DNA of 64,000 bases from assembly GCA_020746105.1 (NCBI GenBank), contig CM036619.1:52312635-52376634 (forward strand). The letters run 5' to 3'. The DNA is from Trogon surrucura (taxonomy: Eukaryota > Chordata > Aves > Trogoniformes > Trogonidae). The translations under genes and the position numbers were made by a program. Shown here in pieces: positions 37,201-64,000 of the stretch (position 1 is the first letter of the stretch; each line of letters starts with the position of its first letter). The notes beneath the pieces were generated by a model that saw only the letters and a list, made by a program, of their open reading frames with translations, made no database searches and was not told the DNA's origin.

Positions 37201-39646
37201 GAACTCAGTTGCGTGTTCTGTCTGTTCCCTTATGAACTGTGGTGTTTGTTTCTACTGCCCCTTTGGGAGTACCAGACAAGAAGCAAATCTTAGTCAAAGC
37301 CAGAGAAGTTGCTGCAAACACTTTAATACAGCTGATAATAAGAATCAGATTAGTTGTTGCTGTTACTTTAAACCAGATAAGTTTTAGAGGTTTTTTTCTT
37401 TAATCTTTTATCGTATGTTCCAATTTTGAAACTGTTAAGAGGAATTAAATGACACACAAATATGCAGTCTTTTGGTAACGCATTGTAGTAAGTGAGTATG
37501 TTTAACTGAAATAAATTACACAAGAATTACTTTGTTCAGTCATTAGTGATACTTCTATGAAGTGACAAATATTTTTATACCATCTTCAGGGTTACAGAGT
37601 TATAGAAGAGAAGGTTCCAGAAATCAGTTCAGAAAACGAGAAAGTCATATTTGAAAGACAGAAAGCGTGGTGCTGTTCAACTTCTCCAGAACCTGCTATT
37701 TGTGGGATTAGTCGAATCTGGGTGTTCAGCATGATGCGTCGAAAGAAGATTGCTTCTCGGATGATAGAGTGTCTTAGGTAATAAAAAAGAGTTCCTCAGT
37801 TTTACATAGGACTCGGTCCAAGACATTTATGGCTTTGTGTGTCTCAAGCTTCAGTGTATTCAGCTGAATGCTAAGTGCTAGATCCATAAAAGGACTCAAA
37901 CACCTGTGCAACTGTTTAGATAAATGTGTTTAAAAAATCCAATCTCCAAACCTTCTGTTTCTTCCAGTGACATTTCCTAGAAGTTTTAACTCCTGCTTAC
38001 CAGTTCATGTTCTGTCTGAACTATTGGCTGTAAAGCCATATTAAGATAAGCATATTAACTTGATGATTTGGTTTTATTTTTAGTTCATTTTTTATGAGGT
38101 ATTTGGCAGCTTCTTGGAAAGTATTGCTAAAGAAATTAGAATAAATTTTAAAGGTTTGTTGCAGCTAAGGAGAAGAGGTTTTAGTTTGCATCTTAGCTGG
38201 GCACTGCATCTCACCTTTTGATGGGCTCTGATGCTTGTTTGGCCTTGTGTGTTAGCTCACTGCTGTCTTAGCAGAGGACAGGTTCACAGAAAAGAGCTTT
38301 GTGTTACTCTGGTGCTCAGTTGGTTTGTAGAAAGGTCTGATCAGCTCTGGAGTTGGTGTAAACAAGAGAGCCCAGAAAGCTGCAGAGGGCAAAGGAGTGA
38401 GACTTGCTTTTTGAGGGCAGTCAGCAGTTAGATCTGCTCAGCTGCTAGTGAAACTTCAACCTAAATGTCTTTCGTAGCAAAAGGTAGTTTGAATGGGATG
38501 ATTCTGGTAGCCAGCTAAATCCTGACTTCACATGTTGAAGGCATCCTAGCAGACTTTTAAGTCCATTCTGAGAATGTCTTCTCTGTTTACTTGAGCTTTC
38601 ACAGCTGACCTGGAGTCACAAAAACCTGGTCAGGCAGTGTTAAGAACCTTGCAAAATCTTCTTCCTATATCCACTAAAGTGAAGGGAATAAAGCTGGTAC
38701 TAACTAAAAAGGATTTTGTACCTATTGTCTTCTCCTCAAGATTTAATGGAGACATCCACAGGATTGAAGTTCATACTTGCTCTGCAAGTTACTTCTTCCT
38801 TGCCCAATCAAGGTCTTTAAGCCTGAGATCAGTTTTCTAAATTTGCTCACGTTATTGATACAGTGGTAGCCCTTGATTCTCTTCTCTTTCTTCAAATAAG
38901 ACATACGTAAATTGTGTTCGTTGAGAAGTTAGGCAAATTGAATCTTCCTTTTCATGTAGTTATTACTGAAAGTGTTTAATTTATGAACTATGCCTTGAGG
39001 TTGTGTTCTAAATTAATCCAAGACGTGCTCTCATCCAAATGTCAAATGTGTTTTTCAAACCAGAAACTTGAAGGTTTCATCAGGTCCTTTCAAGCCGCCT
39101 CCATTAGCACCCTGACTTGTTTCTAGCTCATGTTTTCATTCCTAGTGATTGTAGTCATAGTTCTAGTGGTCTCTTTTCTATGACGAAATAGTTGGAATGA
39201 ATTAGCTTTTTTTTTTTTTTAAACCTCTGAAACTGCACTTGCAAGCAATTGCTCTGTACGAACATTTCTTCTAAAATACCAAAACTGTATAAAACCCCTC
39301 CCAGAACATGAGATCCTCCTTGCTGTTTGGAAGGAAGAGATAGCTCATCTAAGTGGAACCATCTCCTCCTAATAGAAGCTTCTTTCTTTTGAATGTCCAC
39401 ACCACTTAATGGCCTAATGGCAGAAATATTCTTGCATTATTACCTGAGGGTAATTCTTGAGGGTAATTACATTTTTTTTTGGTCTTTCTTTTAAACAGGA
39501 GCAACTTCATATACGGCTCATATTTAAGTAAAGAAGAAATCGCCTTCTCTGACCCTACTCCTGATGGAAAACTCTTTGCAACGCAGTACTGTGGCACTGG
39601 CCAGTTCCTGGTATACAACTTCCTTAACGGACAGCACCAGACTTAG
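10015..39646 (+). CDS. ESCO1: ESCO1, cohesin SMC3 lysine acetyltransferase (10 coding exons, complete)
   Basis: The coding exons are 10015-10226, 10790-12161, 12785-12896, 14684-14747, 16861-16975, 27059-27190, 34585-34674, 36384-36527, 37590-37777 and 39499-39646. They join in phase into 858 codons; human ESCO1 has 840. The protein acetylates SMC3 lysines in the nucleus, supporting cohesin loops and cohesion. Residues 1-625 are lysine-rich and probably disordered, with a likely nuclear signal (KRPK near residue 20). Two conserved patches, RRSQRLQQL (138-146) and [10 protein letters not shown] (385-394), fall in regions linked to Pds5 binding in human ESCO1. A C2H2 finger (C637, C640, H655, H659) precedes the GNAT acetyltransferase domain. 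The acetyl-CoA loop is RRKKIAS (797-803). S788, E807 and D828 match human S770, E789 and D810 by a constant offset of 18. The start ATG has G at -3 and +4. A 21-nt in-frame microexon (14838-14858) may be included, giving 865 aa. The gene looks functional. Confidence 0.96.
10790..12161 (+). CDS. ESCO1: ESCO1 coding exon 2 (large exon, disordered N-terminal region)
   Basis: The acceptor is ATCTTTCAG|T and the donor GATGAG|GTAAGT. This 1,372-nt exon carries residues 71-528. Conserved islands in otherwise low-complexity, Lys/Ser-rich sequence are RRSQRLQQL and RSLRSRE (138-160), [14 protein letters not shown] (331-344), [10 protein letters not shown] (385-394) and WTKIKL (415-420). The open frame reads through the donor to 12,257, but that tail is intronic. 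Confidence 0.95.
12785..12896 (+). CDS. ESCO1: ESCO1 coding exon 3
   Basis: The acceptor is TTTGTTTAG|A and the donor CCTCAAG|GTAACT. It encodes residues 529-565 plus one base. The peptide [15 protein letters not shown] corresponds to the human stretch around LESKLENSPVENVTA. Confidence 0.92.
13085..13720 (+). repeat. CR1 LINE 3' fragment with decayed reverse-transcriptase C-terminus
   Basis: This sense-oriented CR1 of about 640 bp lies in the intron after coding exon 3. It starts near VDSRMAM and keeps ORF2 C-terminal motifs ([25 protein letters not shown], split here by frame changes), then the RTRGNG and [11 protein letters not shown] region. It ends in the CR1 tail GGTCCCTTCCAGCC. Compared with the other CR1 copy at 23.4-24.1 kb it lacks about nine codons after the SQQ motif. 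A stop after ARLF and frame changes break the coding sequence. The copy is 5'-truncated and inactive. Confidence 0.93.
14684..14747 (+). CDS. ESCO1: ESCO1 coding exon 4
   Basis: The acceptor is TTATAG|G and the donor GAACAG|GTATAG. The exon completes G566 and encodes residues 567-586 plus two bases (AG). The SFTNQTSE peptide matches the human SILSNQTSK region. Confidence 0.9.
14838..14858 (+). CDS. ESCO1: Candidate 21-nt in-frame microexon of ESCO1
   Basis: Only 90 bases after coding exon 4 there is a good acceptor (CTATTTTCTCAG), 21 bases, and a near-consensus donor (CAA|GTAAGTG). Its phase fits: codon 587 becomes Arg and the insert reads about RASTFSF before rejoining N-V-P, with no stop. 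Inclusion would turn the 858-aa protein into one of 865 aa. I do not recall this segment in human ESCO1, where the region is poorly conserved. It could be a cassette or constitutive microexon, or chance. Confidence 0.55.
16861..16975 (+). CDS. ESCO1: ESCO1 coding exon 5
   Basis: The acceptor is ATATTTCAAG|C and the donor ATGATA|GTAAGT. It completes codon 587 and encodes residues 588-625. The end, [14 protein letters not shown], aligns with human LKEAEKTDEKQLII just before the zinc finger. The 10-kb intron 6 follows. Confidence 0.93.
21538..22060 (-). mobile_element. Solo LTR of an avian endogenous retrovirus (ERVL-type), 5-bp target duplication
   Basis: The sequence from TTGTGGGTTAACCCTGGC to GCCAAAACCGGTACA resembles a common avian LTR family. 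I recognise the blocks around GGACAGTTTGATAG, GGAATATCCCTCTGGTCAG and TGTGTGAGCACTG from memory. Perfect 5-bp direct repeats, CATTG, flank it at 21,533-21,537 and 22,061-22,065. Five bases is typical of ERVL-like integration. No internal gag or pol region is present, so it is a solo LTR left by recombination. In the usual sense reading the promoter and polyadenylation motifs face the minus strand, antisense to ESCO1; both are degraded here. Relative to the remembered family, about 70 bp near the left end are missing and the terminal TG is altered. Confidence 0.8.
22791..22849 (+). other. Candidate cryptic or poison exon in ESCO1 intron 6
   Basis: A polypyrimidine-rich acceptor (CTTTTTTGCTTGCAG) and a good donor (ATTG|GTAAGA) bracket 59 bases. 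After coding exon 5 this insert shifts the frame by two and reaches a stop within the next (zinc-finger) exon. If spliced it would act as a frame-breaking exon. One other frame is open through all 59 bases ([19 protein letters not shown]), but it is not the ESCO1 phase. There is no evidence of use beyond the splice motifs. Confidence 0.35.
23371..24120 (-). repeat. CR1 LINE 3' fragment with ORF2 C-terminus, antisense
   Basis: From the reversed tail (GGAGTTGGAAGGGACC) to about GCTTGCCCTTGTTACG this is a 750-bp CR1 on the minus strand. Reading the minus strand gives the ORF2 end: [35 protein letters not shown] and [12 protein letters not shown], then [14 protein letters not shown] and [13 protein letters not shown]. 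It is 5'-truncated and broken by frameshifts near the EERLKEL region. This copy is longer and less deleted than the one at 13.1 kb. Confidence 0.93.
27059..27190 (+). CDS. ESCO1: ESCO1 coding exon 6 (zinc finger)
   Basis: The acceptor is TCAAATAG|G and the donor ATACGTG|GTAAGA. The exon is phase 0 at both ends and encodes residues 626-669. It holds the C2H2 finger with C637, C640, H655 and H659, in the motif [19 protein letters not shown]. This finger is shared by ESCO1, ESCO2 and yeast Eco1. Confidence 0.97.
27191..34584 (+). other. ESCO1: ESCO1 intron 7 (7.4 kb)
   Basis: AT-rich intron without recognisable genes. The only structures I note are a 22-bp tandem repeat (33,135-33,185) and a 16-bp direct duplication near 34,270-34,305 (TTTGCTACTTCTAAGA then TTTGCTACTTTTAAGA). 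Confidence 0.75.
33135..33185. repeat. 22-bp tandem repeat, about 2.3 copies
   Basis: The unit beginning GGAGAGGAGGGTATTTGAGT repeats at a 22-base interval with no mismatch between the first two copies, followed by a partial third. Confidence 0.9.
34585..34674 (+). CDS. ESCO1: ESCO1 coding exon 7
   Basis: The acceptor is TTTATTTAG|G and the donor AAAAAG|GTATGG (weaker +4 to +6). Phase 0 at both ends, residues 670-699. [20 protein letters not shown] is nearly identical to human ESCO1. Confidence 0.97.
35701..35745 (-). repeat. Short CR1 3'-end remnant
   Basis: AGGATCGCAGAATGGTTGAG followed by GTTGGAAGAAGCCTCTGG is the reversed CR1 tail. Only about 45 bp can be recognised. Confidence 0.65.
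36384..36527 (+). CDS. ESCO1: ESCO1 coding exon 8 (start of acetyltransferase fold)
   Basis: The acceptor is CTTTGACAG|G and the donor CAGTGG|GTAAGT. Phase 0 at both ends, residues 700-747. It contains [20 protein letters not shown] and [14 protein letters not shown], the first GNAT strands. Confidence 0.97.
36578..36713 (+). repeat. CR1 LINE 3'-end fragment, sense
   Basis: GGCCAGGCTGGATGGGGCTT through the CCTTCCAGCCCAAACCATTC tail and CTATGATTCTGTG is a well-preserved CR1 3' end. It begins about 50 bases after the donor of coding exon 8. Confidence 0.93.
37590..37777 (+). CDS. ESCO1: ESCO1 coding exon 9 (acetyl-CoA binding and catalytic residues)
   Basis: The acceptor is CATCTTCAG|G and the donor CTTAG|GTAATA. 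Residues 748-809 plus two bases. It holds [21 protein letters not shown]788 and E807 correspond to catalytic human S770 and E789, and RRKKIAS forms the pyrophosphate-binding loop of the GNAT fold. Confidence 0.97.
39499..39646 (+). CDS. ESCO1: ESCO1 last coding exon (stop codon)
   Basis: The acceptor is TTTTAAACAG|G. The exon completes R810, encodes residues 811-858 and ends with TAG at 39,644-39,646. The end [13 protein letters not shown] parallels human FLVYNFINGQNST. D828 corresponds to catalytic human D810. Confidence 0.97.
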
Positions 39647-40495
39647 CTGCTCCCGTAGGAATTGCGTTTTTATTGGGAGACTTCTGCCAAAATGCACTGA
39701 GTGGGTGCAGACCTTCCGCAGAAGTCAGGGCCATTTTTATTACAGTGAACTCAGGACTGGTAACAACCGAAAGGTTGTACTATTTTATTAAAATTGTAAA
39801 CAATGCAGTAATAGGCTAACTTCGTTTTGTTTTTTTTTTAAAAGAAAGATATTTTATTAACTTTTACAAAAGTTTGATTGTATTTTATCTAGTTAGTCAT
39901 GTTTACATGCAGCAGAAAATTGTTCCTAGCGGACTGTAAGCTAATGCAAAGACTCTCTAGTCTCACTGACAAGTGTATGCTGAAGTTCTTAACGCGGTGA
40001 TATACCAGTGCTGCTCGGTACTGTAGCGCCCAGCTCCTGCCATCCGGTCCCGTGGCCGGGAGAGGCCGGTCACAGTTGCTTGACTGACAGAGTTCAAGGC
40101 TGCGCTCAACTGCATGATGGTGCGGTCGTCATGGGGAGCGACCCTCCCAGGCTGTACGCTGGCCACCCGGGGCACGTCCTGGGCGCCACTCGGGCTACTG
40201 GGCAGCAGCGCCCTCGAAACTTGGGTAGCCCAGTCCCCTCCTCACCCCCCCTTCCCCTGGGTTAGCTGTAGAGCGACAGGTGGAACGCACACCCCAAGGA
40301 TTGGCGCACTCGTCATTTTTCTGCAAGTACTGTACTGAGTATATACCTTTGTTAGTGGACTTCACTTTGATACTTGTCACTCCTTCATAAAGCTCTCCTC
40401 TTTTAAAGGGTTTGTATGTTGAAAAACTGCTGTGGCCTTTCTTGATCTGTACATAATGTAGATAGATGAAAAATAAAATACTTGATAGCTTTTTT
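39647..40495 (+). other. ESCO1: ESCO1 3'UTR (end estimated)
   Basis: About 850 bases follow the stop codon to the AATAAA signal at 40,472-40,477. An ATTAAA at 39,786-39,791 could give a much shorter UTR. The middle (about 40,000-40,315) is unexpectedly rich in GC and CpG compared with the AT-rich ends. Confidence 0.7.
40472..40477 (+). promoter_or_regulatory. ESCO1: ESCO1 polyadenylation signal AATAAA
   Basis: A canonical AATAAA follows a TGTA element (TGTACATAATGTAG) of the kind bound by CFIm, and a T-rich stretch (CTTTTTTAAAG) comes just downstream. Cleavage is expected about 10-25 bases later. Confidence 0.75.
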
Positions 40496-41420
40496 AAAGT
40501 TATTCCATACTGATACTAAGTGTGATTGAATCTTCAGTGTATTTCATACTTTTGCGTGTGAACTATCACCTCCGTGGCTGATGGCGCCGTGTGTTTTGAA
40601 GCAGCCTCTAGCGATCATGGCCGCTGCACTCCCACTCACTTGTGTGACAGTGATGCCCCAGGGACCAGTTCCTCCACAGCCCTGAACCAGCACCATCCCA
40701 GTGCAGGGCTTACAGCATGGCAAGGGGTGATGACTTCAGCCTTGAATAACAGCTTAAAACCTAATGTAAGCTAGGAGGGGTTTCATTAAGTTTAAACTCA
40801 CGGTTTGTTTTAATTTTGCAATCTGTGTGTAGGTAGGATACACAGTTGTATTGTGCTGTCATTTAACCTCAGCCTAGAGCCAGAGCAAAGAACTCGCACC
40901 ACCTCTGAAACATTGCTCAGAGCACTTAAAAGTGAAGTAGCCAAATGGTGACTGGAGGCTGCTGTTGCCAAGTCGCAGCTTGTAAGTTTTGAGGGGATTG
41001 TGAGCGGACTGCCAAAGGGCTTTGTAAAAAACGCGGTGTGGGGTCACAGAAACTCTACAGGTGAGCCTCAATGTGGGGCGCGGGCACTTCCGCGGCTCCT
41101 AAGTTCCTGCCTGAGCGATGCTGAAGTGGGGCCAGACCAAGCCCCTTCTTCAGTTGCTTATACTTAAGGGGCTAGAAGTCAGTATTTACGACTTGTTCAC
41201 TGCCTTCCTCTTGTCTTGTTTGAAACAGCTGCTCTCCCAGAGCCCGAGTACCCGGTTTGGAAGATCTTGAACACCAGCCAAGTTAACGCCATAAAACCAA
41301 GGAGTGGGATCCCTGCTGGCAGCATGAGGTGGGTTTCTCGGGGCAAGTGCTGTGTGTGACGAGAGAAAGCAACAGCCCAGCTTGTGGAAAGCACCAGTTA
41401 AAGAGAGGCAGACTTAAATA
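40496..41420. other. Short intergenic gap between converging genes
   Basis: About 0.9 kb separates the inferred 3' ends of ESCO1 and GREB1L. No gene is recognised. A few CpG clusters are present (for example about 41,070-41,105). Confidence 0.55.
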
Positions 41421-43975
41421 GTAACTTAATATATTCAAATTTAATGAAAGCACATTATAAACATACCATAGCCACAAGTTTGGACAGGTTCAGTTCATAA
41501 ACAATAACATGAGGTAGACTGACTAGTGAAGCTAAATTCACCAAGTTTTTTTTGGTTAAGGAAACTTTACACTAGGAAAGCAACATTTTTAACCCTCTTC
41601 CAAAAGTCACAAAAAGCAATTACATAAGTTAAGCGAAAAGCATCTGCATATGATTCTTTAAATCTTAGTTTACATTCAAATTGAACCTGTGAATGGACAA
41701 GAACATCTACAGGTAAAATACAATGCTGGCTCGCTGAATACATTCAGAAGAATGGCCTTGATGTTGAGGCTTAGAACCAAACGGGAACAGCACTAACCGA
41801 GGTGGCAAACAGTGGTCCCTTCCCAGGAGTGGCCCGGCGGCCAGGTGCAGCTTTCAGTGGGGCAGACCCACACCTCCCGAGCTGCGGTACCAAAACTCCT
41901 CCTTTCCCCGCAAGAGAGAGTTAAGGAAACGGGTTTGCTATTTTTTGGTAAAGGTAGGCAATGCACGCTGGCTTTCTGACTCTGTTCTCAACCTTCAGGA
42001 CAATTACACGCTGCTTCACCAGAGGGCTATACCTAACTCCTCCTAGTAGTCTCAGCACCTGGAATTTTTAAGAACTTAGTGCAAATGTCAAAGACACAAA
42101 CAAAAAAGGAAACCGTTTTTTGAACACGCAATACCTGGAACTTCTACACCACGCTATGACTCAGGGTTGGCCTCGAGGACCCAGAACTAGTGGAATACAT
42201 TCACATGTGTATTGAAAGCTTCGAGAAGCATCTTCTAGATCCCTACTTCTTCCAGGTGTTAAAGTAGATAAGGCAGGTTGTGTCTGGAGGAAAATAAAAA
42301 ACAAATTTACAGAAAGGGGGTGTTCATCTGAAATTTGCTAAATTTACAGCATCAGAGTTTAGCTACATTAACACAGCTATAGGCAAACCATTTTCCTTTA
42401 GCCTCTGTCAAATATATTATGTTTTTTTCATCTGTAAACATCTCTTTCACAAGATAAAAAAAGTTGCTTAATTAACACTATGCATAAAAAAAAAATGCAG
42501 TTTTGGCAGGTCCATTTCCAATGAATTACAGGTCAAGGTAATTTCATTGCTTTTTCCAGAGTAAATTGATATTCCGGAATTCCTTTTAACAACATGCTGC
42601 ATTTTGCTTTTTAATGGAGGGGTCATGATGTGCAGGAAGTGCATTGCATTGGGTTGGTTTTTTTTATATGGAAACCTCAGTGGGGTAACCCACGCTGATT
42701 ACTGAGTAGAACAGGAGTACCTGTGCTATGATTTAACCCTGACAACCCAATGCTACTGCACCAAGTTCATCAAGAAACACCCTAACAAGGATCAGTAATG
42801 CGCTTGTAAGTAGAGCAATGTGTGATTACAACCAGTATTTACAGAGGTTAATCAAAAAATAAAGGGATGACAGCATCAGGTGATGCACTCAAAGATCTTC
42901 ACTTACAGACAGAGTCTCTCCTGAGCAGTCCCATGGAGCTGGGACTTCTGCCCCCCTGGAGCTACTGTAAAATACCTTCATGTTTCTCTCTGGCTCCTGC
43001 GCAGGCAGCGCTGCCCTCCTGCGCGTTTTGTGGTGTGTTGCTTCGCATCCGGGTATGGCTCAACAGACCCTGCCGCAGCTCTGCAGCCAGCTGGAGCTGA
43101 GCGAAGGGGACGCTGCGTCTGGCCCCGGGCATAGAGTAAGGCTCGCTTCCATACGCAAAGGGGACCAAACCACTGGTTTTCAAAGCTGTGACGAGAAGCT
43201 GAAGGTGATTTGCTGGGAAGTCACTTTGGCCTCTAACCAAGGAGAGGGCACCTACGAGAAGCCTTTTGCTTTGTCCCTGGAGTCGAGGAGGAGGTGCCTA
43301 ATGGGGTGAAGTAACAGCGCTGGGAGAACCCGGGGGGCACAGCGCCTGCCACGCGTTTGCTGATTTGTTCAGGTTTAAGTAGTAAACTTTGAACACCTGT
43401 GGAAATTTTGCCAAAGACAGTTTCAATACATACACAATTACAAATTTTAAACTAACACTGCACAGGGAACAAGACTATTCCTTTCAATACAAATATCTAC
43501 GTTATATTGTAGTTTCAAACCCCTGAGTATTCCTGTACCGCAGTACAGAGCTGAAGAGACACGGTAGGCTCTCCTCCACGTATCTTCAGTAAATTCCACA
43601 CACTGGGTTGCATTTCATGTCACACATTCAAGCTGGCAGCTGCTGGGAACAGCTTCTTCCCCTAAGCTCAGCTGAAAAGTAAGGATTCTTCAACCAAATG
43701 ATGTCCTCTTCCTACGTCCTGCAGCCTGACGAGCTGTGTGATGTGTTGGCGGTTGTGACTGATGTGAAAATAACTCGAAGCCAGGATCCTTCAAATTGCA
43801 ACTGATGTGGTGATTTTATCTCTAGGAATAAAGCCTATTTCAGAATGGTGGGGAATCCTTTAGAGCAGTCTAGATAAATATTGGTTGCACTTTGCTCCAC
43901 AGTGATTGTACTTTTTTTTTTTAAAAAAAAAAATGTTCTTTGTTTTTTATTTTGTTTGCTGTGTCTTAGTAATGC
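41421..43975 (-). other. GREB1L: Presumed GREB1L 3'UTR
   Basis: About 2.5 kb downstream (minus strand) of the GREB1L stop has no CR1 copies that I can see and no credible coding frame. The 3' limit is inferred from a minus-strand ATTAAA at 41,440-41,445; another ATTAAA is at 42,610-42,615. A minus-strand AATAAA at 43,946-43,951 lies only about 25 bases after the stop and is unlikely to be the main site. A CpG-rich patch occurs at about 42,995-43,170. Confidence 0.5.
41440..41445 (-). promoter_or_regulatory. GREB1L: Possible GREB1L polyadenylation signal (ATTAAA)
   Basis: On the minus strand this reads ATTAAA, the commonest variant signal, and is the most distal candidate before the ESCO1 side. 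It was chosen for position and motif only. Confidence 0.4.

Positions 43976-64000
<20,025 letters not shown>

Overview
The window looks like a piece of a bird nuclear genome. It has large AT-rich introns, one GC-rich CpG-island promoter, many CR1 LINE fragments in both orientations (some with the CR1 tail octamer), a solo LTR of avian endogenous-retrovirus type, and a tRNA-derived SINE with a CR1 tail. No prokaryotic genes, operons or CRISPR arrays were seen. The SINE type (tRNA-Ile-like head, CR1-like tail) recalls TguSINE1, known to me from zebra finch, so a songbird or related neoavian is a reasonable but unproven guess.

Two protein-coding genes converge tail to tail. ESCO1 (+ strand, promoter about 6.6-8.0 kb, coding 10,015-39,646) is complete. 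One non-coding first exon and ten coding exons join in phase into 858 codons, with a possible extra 21-nt in-frame microexon. It encodes the cohesin SMC3 lysine acetyltransferase. GREB1L (- strand, coding from beyond 64,000 down to 43,976) is partial. Fifteen exons, all joining in phase, give the C-terminal 999 residues; the 5' part of the gene lies to the right of the window. This order agrees with the GREB1L-ESCO1 neighbourhood known in human 18q11.2.

Layout: 1-6,600, intergenic AT-rich DNA with two CR1 fragments; 6,640-7,990, CpG island and ESCO1 exon 1; 10-39.6 kb, ESCO1 body, with CR1 copies in introns 4, 6, 8 and 9 and a solo LTR in intron 6; 39.65-40.5 kb, ESCO1 3'UTR with an unexpected CpG-rich patch; 40.5-41.4 kb, short intergenic gap; 41.4-43.98 kb, presumed GREB1L 3'UTR; 43.98-64 kb, GREB1L exons and introns, with nested retroposons at 54.3-54.8 kb and 56.0-56.8 kb.

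No wholly new system was found. The observations most worth checking are the ESCO1 microexon, a frame-shifting cryptic exon in ESCO1 intron 6, the SINE-in-CR1 nest, and the CpG-rich patches in the facing 3'UTRs. Exon limits were set by eye from splice-site sequence, reading-phase continuity and remembered human ESCO1 and GREB1L proteins; no alignment was run.
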